DNA of 64,000 nucleotides from Vibrio qingdaonensis (GTDB taxonomy: Bacteria > Pseudomonadota > Gammaproteobacteria > Enterobacterales > Vibrionaceae), in NCBI RefSeq assembly GCF_026191675.1, contig NZ_JAKRRY010000002.1:124001-188000 (forward strand), written 5' to 3'. Position numbers and translations under genes: made by a program. Below the pieces are notes generated by a model that was given only the letters and a program-made list of their open reading frames with translations, did no database searches and was not told where the DNA came from. Position 1 is the stretch's first letter. The number at the start of each line of letters is the position of its first letter. Of this stretch, positions 37,329 through 49,413 are shown one piece after another.

Positions 37329-38498
37329 ATGCTTGAGCTACTATTTCTGCTTTTACCGATAGCCGCAGCCTATGGTTGGTATATGGGGCAGCGGAGTGTA
37401 AAACATGACAGACAAGAGCAATCTCATCAGATATCTCGTCAGTATATGACGGGCCTTAACTTATTGCTCTCAGATCAATCTGATAAAGCGGTCGACCACT
37501 TTATCGAACTACTTCAAGTTGATGATGAAACAATAGACACGCATCTAGCGTTGGGTAATTTGTTTCGTTCTAGGGGCGAAGTGGACCGTGCTATCCGAAT
37601 TCACCAAAATCTTATCTCTCGCTCAGGCCTCACCATCGAGCAAAAAAATATCGCCCTACAGCAACTTGCTAAAGACTACATGGTGTCTGGTTTTCTCGAC
37701 CGCGCTGAAAAAATATTTGTTCAGCTTGTTGATGAGCCAGAGCACAGGGAAGCCGCATTAACTCAACTGGTTTCTATCTATGAGCAAACCCAAGAGTGGC
37801 ATAAGGCAATTGAGTACGCTTCTGCATTGCAAAAGTTAGGCAAAAAGCGAGTTAGAAACAATATCGCTCATTTTTGGTGTGAACTGGCAATGGTTGAGCA
37901 GGCCAGTAGCAATACTCCCAAGGCCATTCAGTATTTTCGTAAAGCGCTCACCGTTGATCCTAAGTGCGCACGAGCCAATATTGCACTAGGGCGCCTGTAT
38001 CTAGACAATGAAGAGTATACAAAGACGATTCCGTATTTAGAATCTGTTCTTGAACAAGATAAAGACTTTGTTAGTGAGGTGCTGCCGACATTAGCGGAGT
38101 GCTATCATCACTTAGGTCAAGAACAAGAGCTTGTTGAATTTTTGCGTTCTAGCATTCAAAAGGGGGCAGGAGTGTCCGCTGAGTTGATGCTAGCGCAGCT
38201 TGTCGCCCATCATGAAGGAACGGCTTCCGCTCAGGCACTATTGACTCGCCAGTTAGTGAAAAGCCCCACAATGAAAGGCTTTTATCGCTTGATGGATTAT
38301 CACTTGGCGAATGCTGAAGAAGGACGAGCAAAAGAGAGCTTAACAACGCTGCAATCCTTGGTGGGTGAGCAATTAAAATTGAAGCCGCATTATCGTTGTA
38401 GAAAATGTGGTTTTTCGACGCATTCATTGTATTGGCATTGCCCATCTTGTAAAGGATGGGGTACGATCAAGCCGATTAGAGGGTTGGATGGTGAATAA
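37329..38498 (+). CDS. lapB: Lipopolysaccharide assembly protein B (LapB/YciM)
   Basis: TPR adaptor that promotes LpxC degradation by FtsH. The 389-aa protein has an N-terminal membrane anchor (about 3-18), multiple TPR repeats (40-330), and a C-terminal rubredoxin-like metal site CRKCGFSTHSLYWHCPSC. All domains of E. coli LapB are present. The ribosome-binding site is weak, so it may be coupled to lapA. Confidence 0.94.
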   Translation: MLELLFLLLPIAAAYGWYMGQRSVKHDRQEQSHQISRQYMTGLNLLLSDQSDKAVDHFIELLQVDDETIDTHLALGNLFRSRGEVDRAIRIHQNLISRSGLTIEQKNIALQQLAKDYMVSGFLDRAEKIFVQLVDEPEHREAALTQLVSIYEQTQEWHKAIEYASALQKLGKKRVRNNIAHFWCELAMVEQASSNTPKAIQYFRKALTVDPKCARANIALGRLYLDNEEYTKTIPYLESVLEQDKDFVSEVLPTLAECYHHLGQEQELVEFLRSSIQKGAGVSAELMLAQLVAHHEGTASAQALLTRQLVKSPTMKGFYRLMDYHLANAEEGRAKESLTTLQSLVGEQLKLKPHYRCRKCGFSTHSLYWHCPSCKGWGTIKPIRGLDGE

Positions 38499-38519
38499 TC
38501 CAACGTTAAGGTTTTTATG

Positions 38520-38544
38520 GCAGCACTTATGTGCTGCTTTTTTT
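38520..38544 (+). terminator. Intrinsic terminator after lapB
   Basis: GCAGCAC-TTAT-GTGCTGC with T7 tail. It lies 32 bp before pyrF, so pyrF may have its own promoter or depend on read-through. Confidence 0.85.
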
Positions 38545-38576
38545 GAGTTAGCACTCAGTATTAGTAAGGAGCAAAA

Positions 38577-39272
38577 ATGATTGACCAAAAAGTGATAGTG
38601 GCATTGGATTATGACAACCAAGCCGACGCATTAGCTTTTGTTGATAGAATTGACCCAACTTCTTGTCGACTAAAAGTAGGCAAAGAAATGTTTACACTAT
38701 TTGGTCCTAGTTTTGTTCGTGAGCTTCATAAGCGCGGTTTCTCGGTTTTTCTTGATCTTAAATTCCATGATATTCCGAATACCTGCTCAAAAGCAGTAAG
38801 AGCGGCTGCGGAGCTGGGCGTGTGGATGGTAAACGTTCATGCTGGTGGTGGTGAGCGTATGATGGCGGCATCTCGAGAGATCTTGGAACCTTATGGTAAA
38901 GATCGCCCTCTTCTTATAGGTGTGACGGTATTAACCAGTATGGAGCAGTCAGATCTTGCTGGGATTGGCATTGATGTTGCCCCTCAAGAGCAAGTGTTGC
39001 GTTTGGCCAACCTAACAAAGCGTGCGGGACTTGACGGTGTTGTGTGTTCAGCGCAAGAGTCGAGCATGCTAAAAACAGATTTGGGTCAAGAGTTTAAGTT
39101 AGTGACGCCTGGTATTCGCCCTGCAGGCGCTGCAGTGGGTGATCAAAAGCGTATTATGACACCAGATATGGCGATCCAAGCTGGCTCTGATTATCTTGTT
39201 ATTGGGCGCCCAATTACCCAAGCGGCCGATCCTGCGCAGGTACTTGCAGACATTAATGCATCACTTCGTTAA
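38577..39272 (+). CDS. pyrF: Orotidine 5'-phosphate decarboxylase
   Basis: Final step of UMP synthesis. 231-aa TIM barrel with the catalytic Asp-Lys-Asp cluster in [13 protein letters not shown] and the C-terminal phosphate loop [12 protein letters not shown]. Ribosome-binding site AAGGAG. Family length is normal. Confidence 0.97.
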   Translation: MIDQKVIVALDYDNQADALAFVDRIDPTSCRLKVGKEMFTLFGPSFVRELHKRGFSVFLDLKFHDIPNTCSKAVRAAAELGVWMVNVHAGGGERMMAASREILEPYGKDRPLLIGVTVLTSMEQSDLAGIGIDVAPQEQVLRLANLTKRAGLDGVVCSAQESSMLKTDLGQEFKLVTPGIRPAGAAVGDQKRIMTPDMAIQAGSDYLVIGRPITQAADPAQVLADINASLR

Positions 39273-39299
39273 CATCAAAAAACGGTAGTCGACATTGAA

Positions 39300-39327
39300 A
39301 ACGCCAGACCTTATGGTCTGGCGTTTT
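39300..39327. terminator. Terminator after pyrF
   Basis: AACGCCAGACC-TTAT-GGTCTGGCGTT with T-tail. It lies between convergent pyrF and miaE and has A-rich flanks on the left, so it may serve both strands. Confidence 0.88.
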
Positions 39328-39372
39328 AGTTCTTACATTCTAACGTCGTGTGAAGTTGGGGGAAAGTTGATG

Positions 39373-40143
39373 TTATAACGGCACACCACTGTGAAATTTA
39401 AAATCATTATCTGGGGATGCAATCAAATCGGCTTCAATTTTGCCAAAAAACTCGACCCTTTCTGTAATATCGCCGCCAGAAATTTGTTGAGCAAGCATTA
39501 AGTAATCTTGGTAATGGCGGGCTTCAGAACGCAGCAAAGAAACATAAAATTTTGAAATGTCATCGTCCATATATGGGGCAAGTTTTGCAAAGCGCTCACA
39601 AGAACGTGCTTCGATGTATGCACCAATAATGAGCTTATCAATCAGCGTATTGGGTTCGTGAGTCGTCGCTTTAGACAATAAGCCTTTTGCATATCGACCA
39701 GCAGGAATAGGGTGATAGGGAATGTTCCTTCCTTCAAGGATCTCCAATACCTGATAGAAATGATGTAATTCTTCTTTAATCAACAGCATCATTTTGTCGA
39801 TTAAATCTTGGCTGTACGGTGAGGCTGATTTTGCCATGATGGATTTGGATATATTGCTCTTGCCTCGCAATGAATTTGAGTTACCTTGTTTGCGATAAGC
39901 AAACCGTTCGTAAGGCTTGAACCACTCTTGCAAGATTTCGCTGCTCTTAGCATCAACCGCATACTTACGAAGCAGGTACATCGCGGATTGGCCTGCTTTT
40001 AGCTCGCACAATAGGTGATCAATTAAAATAACAGGTAGGTTTTCGGGTTTCTTTGCTTCTGTTACCCATGCATCGGGTGTAGCGCAATGTAGAAATTGGT
40101 TAATGGGCGCTAAAATTTGTTCCATTTGTGTCTGACTAGTCAT
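39373..40143 (-). CDS. miaE: tRNA-(ms2io6A37) hydroxylase MiaE
   Basis: Oxygen-dependent diiron enzyme that hydroxylates the isopentenyl group of ms2i6A37 in tRNA. The 256-aa protein carries ferritin-like diiron ligands in KEELHHFYQ, IEARSCERF and SEARHYQDY. Absent in E. coli but present in Salmonella, Pseudomonas and vibrios. An internal Met at residue 7 is an alternative start; no strong ribosome-binding site marks either. Confidence 0.93.
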   Translation of the reverse strand: MTSQTQMEQILAPINQFLHCATPDAWVTEAKKPENLPVILIDHLLCELKAGQSAMYLLRKYAVDAKSSEILQEWFKPYERFAYRKQGNSNSLRGKSNISKSIMAKSASPYSQDLIDKMMLLIKEELHHFYQVLEILEGRNIPYHPIPAGRYAKGLLSKATTHEPNTLIDKLIIGAYIEARSCERFAKLAPYMDDDISKFYVSLLRSEARHYQDYLMLAQQISGGDITERVEFFGKIEADLIASPDNDFKFHSGVPL

Positions 40144-40233
40144 GTGATCTTATTTTCTTTGAGCAATTGAAAAAGGTCGCATCTGCGACCCTTTTTTGAT
40201 GTGTGTAAGTTCAGCAAAAGCGGGCGTTCAATA

Positions 40234-40998
40234 TTACCATTTTTTCTTTTCACCAAATAACTCATCCATGTCGTTATCTCGCTCACGATTGGCTTGCTGT
40301 TGTTGTTGCTCATCGGCTTTTGCTTGTCGTGAGCTTTGCAGCTGTTCAAGAATCTCAGTGAGTTTTCCCTTGGCCTGAATGGAGTAGTTGTCGTTTTTGG
40401 AGCTCAATGCATCAATCCCCTTCTTGAGAAGTTGCATTGCTGTGCCCGGTTGCCCTTTAGCAATGGACTCATGGGCTCTTTTTACGACGTTCTCTATATT
40501 AATTCGTATTTGGATGGTTTCTAAACGACCGTTCTCTACCATGTAGGCTTGAGTTTCAATGCGACCTTTATTGTGTTCGGTACGAATCGTATCACGCAGG
40601 CGCTTAACCAGCTTAAGCATGACAATCGCTTGTTTGTCACTGGTTGGCACTTTAAATGAGGTGGCTTCATTGCCTTCATAGTTTTCATTAAGTTGCTGGA
40701 TTTGTGTTTGAGCCGATTCGACACGTTGTGTGAGGTGCTTATTTTTAGGGTCGAGATCATGCATATTCATCAATGCATCCAAGATTCGATTGTGCAGGCA
40801 AATCATGAGTTCTTTACTATAAGGAAGGTAGCTTGCTCCACCAATCAACTCTTCAGTGGCATCAATGAGCGCAACATAGCGTGCGGACTCTTGTCTGCGT
40901 GTCGCTTCCGCTTTCAATTTGTATTGCAACATGATGTTGTACCCGAGAACGAGGACAAGCAGGAGTGCGACCAGCGCGATGATCAAACCAATATTCAT
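40234..40998 (-). CDS. Membrane-anchored coiled-coil protein of unknown function
   Basis: 254-aa protein with an N-terminal membrane helix (about residues 4-24), then a helical cytoplasmic region. It is predicted to be mostly alpha-helical with coiled-coil segments, and the C-terminus is Gln/Arg/Asp-rich ending in LFGEKKKW. I do not recognise a catalytic motif. It sits in the miaE-cysB gap, transcribed with miaE in the same direction and about 90 bp upstream of it. A conserved Vibrio hypothetical is the best description. Confidence 0.75.
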   Translation of the reverse strand: MNIGLIIALVALLLVLVLGYNIMLQYKLKAEATRRQESARYVALIDATEELIGGASYLPYSKELMICLHNRILDALMNMHDLDPKNKHLTQRVESAQTQIQQLNENYEGNEATSFKVPTSDKQAIVMLKLVKRLRDTIRTEHNKGRIETQAYMVENGRLETIQIRINIENVVKRAHESIAKGQPGTAMQLLKKGIDALSSKNDNYSIQAKGKLTEILEQLQSSRQAKADEQQQQQANRERDNDMDELFGEKKKW

Positions 40999-41195
40999 AA
41001 CTTTTTGTATCTACAGTGAGTTTCCCTACAACAAGAAGATTCAGAATACACCAAAGCGAAAGTCATCAACACTGCTAAGTCGTCGTTTAGGTCATAAACT
41101 GGGAAAATAGCTGATTATTTGTACGCAACGAGAAATATGAGTAATAGATCCGCAAAATACTGTTAATCTTTCTAGGAATTCGTTATAACTATTAA

Positions 41196-42236
<1,041 letters not shown>

Positions 42237-42336
42237 CCTCTTTCATTGTTTTGACCGTATCATAGGCACAAAACACTTCCGTTGTGCCTTGCTTCCCCCT
42301 ACAATCTCACCAGAAAAGTAGGGGAAGTTTATCATC

Positions 42337-43536
42337 GTGAATCGTCAACAATTTCAACTGATCACTCGACTGCTTAAGCAATATCAAAGCTACTGGCGTC
42401 AAGATCCGTTTACCCAGGTCATTAGCGGTCAAGTTGCATGGAGAGGCGATAACCCTGAGCTCTTGACTTGGCTACAAGCCCTTAGCCGAGACGCTATTTC
42501 TACCTATAAAAATAACCCGCCGCTTTTTGCTTCAAAAATCAGCGATTGGTTACCTGACGCAGAGTTGTTAAGCACTATCACTGTCCCTCATCGTCCCTTC
42601 AGCGAGAGCGCTGCGAAACTTCCGCGTGGTCTAGATAGTGGTATTCCAGGAAGAAAGCTGCAACAAATCTCTTCACTTAGCGACGTTTGTCTTTCTGATC
42701 ATCACGGCACTCAATGGCTAGAATGGTGCGCAGGTAAAGGCTACCTTGGGCGACTACTTTCTTCACAATCACAACAGCTTGTCACGAGTTTTGAATTTCA
42801 GTCTACATTATGTGAATCAGGGCAGAGTGAAGCGGATAAATTGTCGTTGCCGATGACATTTGTCCAAGGAGATGCGTTTAGTGATGAAGCAGGACATGTG
42901 TTTTCTCATCATCAACATGCGGTTGCTTTACATGCTTGTGGTGATCTACATGTGACCCTAATAAAGCACGCAGTAAGAGGAAAACTGCCCGCCGTGACAT
43001 TATCACCGTGTTGCTATCACCTTATTCATGATACCCACTATCAACCCATGTCAAACGAAGGGCATGAAGCGGGGCTCACGCTGAGTAAGCAAGAGCTTCG
43101 GATACCATTGCAAGAAACAGTGACTGGCGGAGAGCGCGTTAAACGTCATCGTGAGCAAGAGATGACGTTTAGGTTAGGTTTTGATGCTTTGTGTAGTGAA
43201 ACTGGGTTGAGCCCGGCGTATATACCAATCCCAAGTATAAAAAAATCCCAATTGGCCGATGGGTTTGAAGCGTTTTGTCTTTGGGCAGCGACGAAAAAAC
43301 AGCTGATATTACCGATTGTAGATTACGGTCATTATGAGGGTGTCGGCATGAAACGTTATTGGGAAATGGAAGCACTTAGTTTGGTTCAAGGCGCTTTTCG
43401 TCGACCATTGGAACTTTGGCTAGCGTTAGATAAAGCCTTATATTTACAGCAGCAGGGCTATACTACTGACGTGTTTACATTTTGTGATCCCGCGATTACC
43501 CCAAGGAATTTGGTAGTACACGCTGTTCGGACATAA
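42337..43536 (+). CDS. SAM-dependent methyltransferase of Trm13/GSTCD type
   Basis: 399-aa putative methyltransferase. The SAM motif region reads WLEWCAGKGYLGRLL, followed by HACGDLHVTLIKHAV and SPCCYHLIHDTHY, a pattern seen in the Methyltransf_32 family that includes the tRNA 2'-O-methylase Trm13 and vertebrate GSTCD. The N-terminal 120 residues and the C-terminal 150 show no clear domain. GTG start at 42337. The substrate in bacteria is unknown to me. It ends at a bidirectional terminator shared with ald. Confidence 0.78.
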   Translation: MNRQQFQLITRLLKQYQSYWRQDPFTQVISGQVAWRGDNPELLTWLQALSRDAISTYKNNPPLFASKISDWLPDAELLSTITVPHRPFSESAAKLPRGLDSGIPGRKLQQISSLSDVCLSDHHGTQWLEWCAGKGYLGRLLSSQSQQLVTSFEFQSTLCESGQSEADKLSLPMTFVQGDAFSDEAGHVFSHHQHAVALHACGDLHVTLIKHAVRGKLPAVTLSPCCYHLIHDTHYQPMSNEGHEAGLTLSKQELRIPLQETVTGGERVKRHREQEMTFRLGFDALCSETGLSPAYIPIPSIKKSQLADGFEAFCLWAATKKQLILPIVDYGHYEGVGMKRYWEMEALSLVQGAFRRPLELWLALDKALYLQQQGYTTDVFTFCDPAITPRNLVVHAVRT

Positions 43537-43563
43537 AAAAAACGGGCGCTAGCGCCCGTTTGA
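43533..43563. terminator. Bidirectional terminator between methyltransferase gene and ald
   Basis: AACGGGCGCTAGCGCCCGTT is a fully self-complementary 20-mer. The T-run is strong for the minus (ald) direction, weak for plus. Confidence 0.85.
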
Positions 43564-43611
43564 TAAATAAATATGCGTTGTTAATCTATCGTTAGCTAAC
43601 GATGATGCTTA

Positions 43612-44736
43612 CTAGTTAAACATCGCCATTGCTGCGATAGGCTCGACATATTCTAGGTCGAAGCTTTCTGCTACTTCTTTGCAAGTCACTTTCCCGTGAA
43701 TGACGTTGAGTCCATCTAGGAACCCTTTGTCTTCAGTCAGCGCTTGCTGGTAGCCTTTGTTGGCAAGTTTGATAATGTACGGCAATGTTGCATTATTGAG
43801 TGCAAACGTTGAAGTGCGAGCAACCGCACCGGGCATATTTGCCACACAATAGTGAACAACATCGTCGACGATGTAAGTTGGATCTGCGTGTGTCGTCGCG
43901 TGAGATGTTTCAAAGCATCCACCTTGGTCGATGGCGACATCAACCACTGCTGCACCTGGTTTCATTTTCGCAATATGTGCTTTTGTCACCAGCTTTGGTG
44001 CTGCTGCGCCAGGAATTAAAACGGCACCGATCACTAGGTCCGCTTCTAGGATATGCTTCTCTAATGCATCTTCTGTAGAATAAACCACTTTTGCGCGACC
44101 CTGGAATTCTTCGTCCAAAGCGCGTAATGTATCAATACTACGATCTAAGATTGTAACGTCTGCACGCATGCCAACAGCCATACGAGCAGCGTTTGAACCA
44201 ACAACGCCACCACCGATAACCACGACCTTCGCAGGTTCTACGCCTGGTACACCACCCAGTAGAAGACCGCGTCCGCCGTTGGATTTTTCGAGTGTTTGAG
44301 CACCAGCTTGTATAGACATTCGCCCAGCGACTTCTGACATTGGTGCTAATAGTGGCAAGCGACCCATATTATCTGTTACAGTCTCATAGGCAATGCAGAC
44401 AGCTTTGCTTTTAATTAGCTCTTCAGTTTGTGGAAAATCTGGTGCTAGGTGAAGATAGGTGAATAAAACTTGTCCTTCACGTAACATAGCACGCTCGACA
44501 GCTTGGGGTTCTTTGACCTTTACAATCATCTCTGCTTGCGCAAAAACGTCAGCGGCGGTAGGAAGAATGGATGCGCCTACAGCGATGTAATCATCGTCTG
44601 AAAAACCAACACCAGTGCCAGCATTAGTTTCAACGAAAACTTGATGGCCGTTTGAGATAAGCTCTCTTACGCTTGCTGGGATCATACCGACACGGTATTC
44701 ATGGTTTTTTATCTCTTTAGGTACGCCAATGATCAT
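43612..44736 (-). CDS. ald: Alanine dehydrogenase
   Basis: NAD-dependent reversible deamination of L-alanine to pyruvate. The 374-aa protein has the Ald N-terminus [17 protein letters not shown], the catalytic Lys in IVKVKEPQ and His in TYLHLA, and the NAD Rossmann motif [13 protein letters not shown]. Divergent from an Lrp-family gene, the usual arrangement for Lrp-type control of ald. Confidence 0.96.
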   Translation of the reverse strand: MIIGVPKEIKNHEYRVGMIPASVRELISNGHQVFVETNAGTGVGFSDDDYIAVGASILPTAADVFAQAEMIVKVKEPQAVERAMLREGQVLFTYLHLAPDFPQTEELIKSKAVCIAYETVTDNMGRLPLLAPMSEVAGRMSIQAGAQTLEKSNGGRGLLLGGVPGVEPAKVVVIGGGVVGSNAARMAVGMRADVTILDRSIDTLRALDEEFQGRAKVVYSTEDALEKHILEADLVIGAVLIPGAAAPKLVTKAHIAKMKPGAAVVDVAIDQGGCFETSHATTHADPTYIVDDVVHYCVANMPGAVARTSTFALNNATLPYIIKLANKGYQQALTEDKGFLDGLNVIHGKVTCKEVAESFDLEYVEPIAAMAMFN

Positions 44737-44892
44737 CCTGACTCCTCATTATTATATGGTTGTATTAACTGTGTGTAGGGTGTTATTGTCGAATTACTGA
44801 CTAGTATAGAAGCTAATTAACAAAATTTGATACTGAATATTACAGAGTTGTAGTATATTTTTTTGCAAGGAAGTAACAAGGTGGAATAAAAA

Positions 44893-45387
44893 ATGGCAGA
44901 CAACTATAAGAAGCCGTCCAAGGAACTAGACCGTATTGATCGCAATATTCTTAATGAATTGCAGAAAGACGGTAGGATCTCAAATGTCGAATTGTCAAAA
45001 CGCGTAGGTCTTTCGCCTACACCGTGTTTGGAACGTGTTCGTCGACTTGAGCGTCAGGGATATATTACGGGCTATACAGCTCTACTTAATCCACAATACT
45101 TAGATGCGTCACTATTGGTCTTTGTGGAAATTACGCTAAATCGTGGTGCCCCAGATGTGTTTGAGCAATTCAACGCAGCAGTACAACGATTGGATGACAT
45201 CCAAGAATGTCACCTCGTTTCTGGAGATTTCGACTATCTTTTGAAAACAAGGGTGTCGGATATGGGTGCGTATCGTAAGTTGCTTGGCGATACATTATTG
45301 CGTTTACCGGGTGTGAATGACACGCGTACTTACGTGGTAATGGAAGAAGTTAAGCAAACCAACCAACTGGTGATTAAAACGCGATAA
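44893..45387 (+). CDS. lrp: Leucine-responsive regulatory protein Lrp
   Basis: Global feast/famine regulator. 164-aa protein with N-terminal HTH (LDRIDRNILNELQKDGRIS, VELSKRVGLSPTPCLERV) and RAM/AsnC effector domain. It matches Lrp itself in length and motif rather than a specialised AsnC homologue. ftsK follows in the same direction, as in enterics (lrp-ftsK). Confidence 0.95.
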   Translation: MADNYKKPSKELDRIDRNILNELQKDGRISNVELSKRVGLSPTPCLERVRRLERQGYITGYTALLNPQYLDASLLVFVEITLNRGAPDVFEQFNAAVQRLDDIQECHLVSGDFDYLLKTRVSDMGAYRKLLGDTLLRLPGVNDTRTYVVMEEVKQTNQLVIKTR

Positions 45388-45488
45388 ATCTATTCTAACA
45401 AGGAGTTGACTAATGCTATGAAAATCCATGCTTTATTCTTCTCCTAGATTGGGTTTTGATCCCCGATGTGGTTAAATCAATAAATACT

Positions 45489-45517
45489 CCGAGCGGCTTT
45501 TGCCGCTCGGGCTGTTT
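45489..45517 (+). terminator. Terminator between lrp and ftsK
   Basis: CCGAGCGGC-TTTT-GCCGCTCGG, then GCTGTTT. T-run is interrupted, so efficiency is uncertain. Confidence 0.7.
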
Positions 45518-45529
45518 CTACTAAGTTAG

Positions 45530-48500
45530 ATGTTGGATATGTTCAAACAGGACAAAAAAAGAGTCGAAACGATCATTAAGACCAGTGAAGAGCAAGAAGC
45601 TTCACGTCTCAACGGATTTCAACGATTAAGAGAATGCTGTTTTATACTAGCAGTATTGACGTCGATTTTATTGGCGGTCGCATTATTTACTTTCAGCCCA
45701 GCCGACCCTTCTTGGTCTCAAACGTCATGGGGTGGCGACATTCAAAATGCAGGCGGCATCGTAGGTGCATGGCTTGCTGATACGCTATTTTTCGTTTTTG
45801 GCTCTTTGGCTTACCCCGTTCCTTTTGTTGTTGCTTTTAGCGCTTGGGTGTTTTTCCGTACTCGCGATAAAGACGATGAAATTGATTTTATGATCTGGGG
45901 TACTCGCACGCTCGGCTTGACCATCATTATATTGACAAGCTGTGGTTTGGCTGACATTAACTTTGATGATATTTGGTATTTTTCGTCTGGCGGCGTGATT
46001 GGCGATGTGCTGACTAGCCTGTCATTACCAACTCTAAATGTGCTGGGTACAACCATTGTCTTGCTGTTTTTGTGGGGGGCAGGATTTACCTTATTGACTG
46101 GGATTTCATGGCTTAGCATTGTGGAATGGATTGGCAACAGTGTCCTGACATTCATTGCGGCGCTAACGAATAAAGCGCGTGGCAGTAAAGAGCAAGTATA
46201 CGAGCCAGTTTTATCTCAGCCAGAACGTGTTGATGAAGATGACGTGATGCCACACTTCTCGGCGAAAGATGAAGCATTGTTGTCTGACGAGCAAGTGTTA
46301 TCGCCAGCTAAGCGACGCCATTATAATATTCATATGCCAGATACTGCGGATCTAGAATCACGTTTAGACGGCACAGATAATAACGATCCGTTGTTTGCCA
46401 GCTCAGCGTCTACGGTTATTGAGACAGCGCCTGCTAATGAGTACTCCTCTTCTCTCTCCAACACGGTACCGACACAACACGATGCTGAGACGTTGCATAC
46501 CGACGTGACTGCGGAAGCGAGAACGGAAGCGGTTAACAGCGCAAGTACTCCTGAGTTCTCACAGAATGAAACACGAATAGTGCCGCCATCGATGGATGAA
46601 CCAACGCCTTCGGTGACGCCAATGCCAAAGGTTGCCCCGGAAGAAGATCGCAGCCATTTACTGGGTGCGACGATAGAAGATCTTGAAATAGCGGCAAGGA
46701 CGTATGACGATTTTGCCGATCAGTCTACACACGTGGATGCAACACACGTGGATGCAACACAAGCAGAGACCACATACACAGATTCTCAGCAGGCTGATAC
46801 TAAACAGCTAGACTCCAGCTATGCAGAGCCGACCATTACTAATGGCGCTGATCATAGTGATGTTAACACTTCACATCTTACCACTGCCGCAGTGACGACA
46901 GCGATGGCTAGTGCACCGTTGGCCGCGCAAGGCGTTGAAGGACTACCTTGGAGTTCAGAGAGTGTTGACGTGACAGGAGAGCCAACAGCACAGACTAATC
47001 TTGCTGATTCTGAGCGCCTTAATACAGATGTTAAGTCTTGGCCACAGGAAAACCCCTCTTCGCTTGAACCTGAAAATAACGAGTCGATAGAGGCGCATAT
47101 TGAACCGGAAGCGGTTTGGGTTGAAGAACCGAACGTACCGCCCGCAGCTCAACCTCAAGAGGATGCGTATGTAGACGCGGATTCGCAGGCGTTCCAGTCT
47201 TTGGTTGCAGAAGCACAAAAAACGGCGGTTGCGCAAGTGAACCCTTTCCTGGTGCAAAAAGATGCCAATCTACCCAAGCCAGCGGAACCAATGCCGACGC
47301 TTGAACTGCTTTATCATCCTGAAAAGCGTGAAAACTTTATCGATAGAGAAGCGTTGGAAAATATCGCTCGCTTGGTTGAGTCCAAACTGGCTGATTATAA
47401 AATTAAGGCTGAAGTGGTCGATATCTTCCCAGGACCAGTGATTACCCGTTTTGAGCTCGACTTAGCACCAGGTGTTAAGGTCAGTCGTATCTCTGGCCTA
47501 TCTATGGATTTGGCCCGTTCATTATCAGCAATGGCAGTGCGTGTAGTGGAGGTCATTCCGGGTAAACCTTATGTCGGGTTAGAGCTACCGAACATGACGC
47601 GTCAGACGGTGTATTTTTCGGATGTCATTGGTAGCCCTGCGTTTACTGAGTCCAAGTCACCCACTACGGTGGTATTAGGCCAAGATATCGCGGGTGAAGC
47701 CGTAGTCGCTGATCTATCGAAAATGCCTCACGTGTTGGTGGCAGGTACCACCGGTTCCGGTAAGTCGGTTGGTGTCAATGTGATGATTCTAAGTATGCTT
47801 TACAAAGCAACGCCAGAAGAAGTCCGTTTTATCATGATTGACCCGAAAATGTTGGAGCTTTCGATTTATGAAGGCATCCCGCATTTGTTGTCTGAAGTGG
47901 TTACCGATATGAAAGACGCCTCTAATGCACTGCGTTGGTGTGTTGGAGAAATGGAACGTCGCTATAAGTTGATGTCGGCACTCGGTGTTCGAAACATTAA
48001 GGGCTTTAACGACAAACTGAAAATGGCGGCGGAAGCGGGTCACCCTATTCATGACCCACTATGGAAAGATGGCGATAGTATGGAGCCAGAGCCGCCATTA
48101 CTTGAAAATCTACCTTACATTGTGGTTGTCGTGGATGAATTCGCTGACTTAATCATGGTGGTGGGTAAGAAAGTCGAAGAACTGATTGCGCGTTTGGCTC
48201 AAAAAGCCCGTGCAGCAGGTATTCACTTAATTTTGGCGACGCAGCGTCCATCGGTGGATGTGATTACCGGTCTAATTAAAGCCAACATTCCGACACGTGT
48301 CGCGTTTACGGTTTCAACCAAAACAGACTCAAGAACCATTCTCGACCAAGGTGGCGCTGAATCACTGTTAGGTATGGGTGATATGTTGTACCTACCACCA
48401 GGATCAAGCCATACGACCCGTGTACATGGCGCTTTTGCGTCCGATGATGATGTACATGCCGTGGTGAATAACTGGAAGGCGAGGGGCAAACCTAACTATA

Positions 48501-48775
48501 TTGAAGAGATTACCAATGGTGATCAAAGCCCAGAAACCTTATTGCCGGGAGAAAAGATGGAAGGTGATGAGGAAATGGATCCATTGTTTGACCAAGTGGT
48601 TGAACATGTTGTGCACTCACGTCGAGGCTCAGTCTCTGGGGTACAAAGACGCTTTAAGATAGGTTACAACCGAGCCGCTCGAATTGTCGAGCAACTTGAA
48701 GCTCAAGGGATAGTTAGTGCGCCGGGTCATAACGGTAACCGTGAAGTATTGGCTCCACCTCCAATTAAAGAATAA
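45530..48775 (+). CDS. ftsK: DNA translocase FtsK
   Basis: Divisome protein that pumps DNA toward dif sites and activates XerCD. The 1081-aa protein has four N-terminal membrane helices, a long acidic/Thr-rich variable linker (about residues 210-570), and the motor with Walker [11 protein letters not shown] and Walker [16 protein letters not shown]. The gamma domain begins [12 protein letters not shown] and recognises KOPS. Start ambiguous between 45530 and 45539 (MFKQDKK); neither has a good ribosome-binding site. Confidence 0.95.
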   Translation: MLDMFKQDKKRVETIIKTSEEQEASRLNGFQRLRECCFILAVLTSILLAVALFTFSPADPSWSQTSWGGDIQNAGGIVGAWLADTLFFVFGSLAYPVPFVVAFSAWVFFRTRDKDDEIDFMIWGTRTLGLTIIILTSCGLADINFDDIWYFSSGGVIGDVLTSLSLPTLNVLGTTIVLLFLWGAGFTLLTGISWLSIVEWIGNSVLTFIAALTNKARGSKEQVYEPVLSQPERVDEDDVMPHFSAKDEALLSDEQVLSPAKRRHYNIHMPDTADLESRLDGTDNNDPLFASSASTVIETAPANEYSSSLSNTVPTQHDAETLHTDVTAEARTEAVNSASTPEFSQNETRIVPPSMDEPTPSVTPMPKVAPEEDRSHLLGATIEDLEIAARTYDDFADQSTHVDATHVDATQAETTYTDSQQADTKQLDSSYAEPTITNGADHSDVNTSHLTTAAVTTAMASAPLAAQGVEGLPWSSESVDVTGEPTAQTNLADSERLNTDVKSWPQENPSSLEPENNESIEAHIEPEAVWVEEPNVPPAAQPQEDAYVDADSQAFQSLVAEAQKTAVAQVNPFLVQKDANLPKPAEPMPTLELLYHPEKRENFIDREALENIARLVESKLADYKIKAEVVDIFPGPVITRFELDLAPGVKVSRISGLSMDLARSLSAMAVRVVEVIPGKPYVGLELPNMTRQTVYFSDVIGSPAFTESKSPTTVVLGQDIAGEAVVADLSKMPHVLVAGTTGSGKSVGVNVMILSMLYKATPEEVRFIMIDPKMLELSIYEGIPHLLSEVVTDMKDASNALRWCVGEMERRYKLMSALGVRNIKGFNDKLKMAAEAGHPIHDPLWKDGDSMEPEPPLLENLPYIVVVVDEFADLIMVVGKKVEELIARLAQKARAAGIHLILATQRPSVDVITGLIKANIPTRVAFTVSTKTDSRTILDQGGAESLLGMGDMLYLPPGSSHTTRVHGAFASDDDVHAVVNNWKARGKPNYIEEITNGDQSPETLLPGEKMEGDEEMDPLFDQVVEHVVHSRRGSVSGVQRRFKIGYNRAARIVEQLEAQGIVSAPGHNGNREVLAPPPIKE
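46727..46756 (+). repeat. Tandem 15-bp repeat x2 in the ftsK linker
   Basis: Two perfect copies of ACACACGTGGATGCA, coding THVDA twice. Linker region, in frame. Confidence 0.8.
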
Positions 48776-48793
48776 TGGCAGTAAGGAATTATT

Positions 48794-49405
48794 ATGAATA
48801 AATGGCTTTCGCTTGTACTCGTCACCGTTTCTGCATTTAGCTTTACAGCGTCTGCATCGCCACAGCAAGAGCTGAGTGAACGTTTGCAGCTTAATGATGG
48901 ATTCAGTGCGAATTTCACACAAACCGTGACTAGCCCTGATGGTGAGGTTGTCATGGAAGGTGAAGGTAATGTTGAGATAGCCCGTCCGAGTATGTTTCGC
49001 TGGGTGACCACCTTACCGGATGAAAATGTATTGATATCAGATGGCAGCAATCTTTGGTATTACAGCCCATTTATTGAGCAGGTGAGTATTTATAATCAAG
49101 AACAAGCGACGGAACAAACCCCGTTTGTATTGCTGACACGTAACCGCGCCAGTGATTGGGATAATTACAGCATTGAACAGCGCGGCGATATGTTTACGTT
49201 GACACCAACCGCCGTTGATTCAACGCAAGGTCAATTCCAAATTAATATTGACCCGAAAGGGATCGTGCACGGTTTTAACGTGATTGAGCAAGATGGTCAG
49301 CAAGGTCAGTTTGTTTTTGAAACGATTAAGGTGGGTAAACCCTCATCGGAGCGCTTCACTTTTGTCGTTCCTGAAGGGGTAGAAATTGATGATCAAAGAA
49401 ACTAG
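48794..49405 (+). CDS. lolA: Outer-membrane lipoprotein carrier LolA
   Basis: Periplasmic chaperone that moves lipoproteins from LolCDE to LolB. Signal peptide 1-22 (cut after SASA), then an unclosed beta-barrel domain, 203 aa in total. It lies between ftsK and rarA, the enteric order (ftsK-lolA-rarA-serS). Ribosome-binding site AAGGAA. Confidence 0.96.
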   Translation: MNKWLSLVLVTVSAFSFTASASPQQELSERLQLNDGFSANFTQTVTSPDGEVVMEGEGNVEIARPSMFRWVTTLPDENVLISDGSNLWYYSPFIEQVSIYNQEQATEQTPFVLLTRNRASDWDNYSIEQRGDMFTLTPTAVDSTQGQFQINIDPKGIVHGFNVIEQDGQQGQFVFETIKVGKPSSERFTFVVPEGVEIDDQRN

Positions 49406-49413
49406 GGGATTAC

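Noticed and set aside
45410..45450. Very short ORF (ATG AAA ATC CAT ... TAG, 9 codons) after AAGGAG between lrp and ftsK
   Set aside because: Nine codons, poor spacing from the ribosome-binding site, and no composition bias of an attenuation leader peptide.
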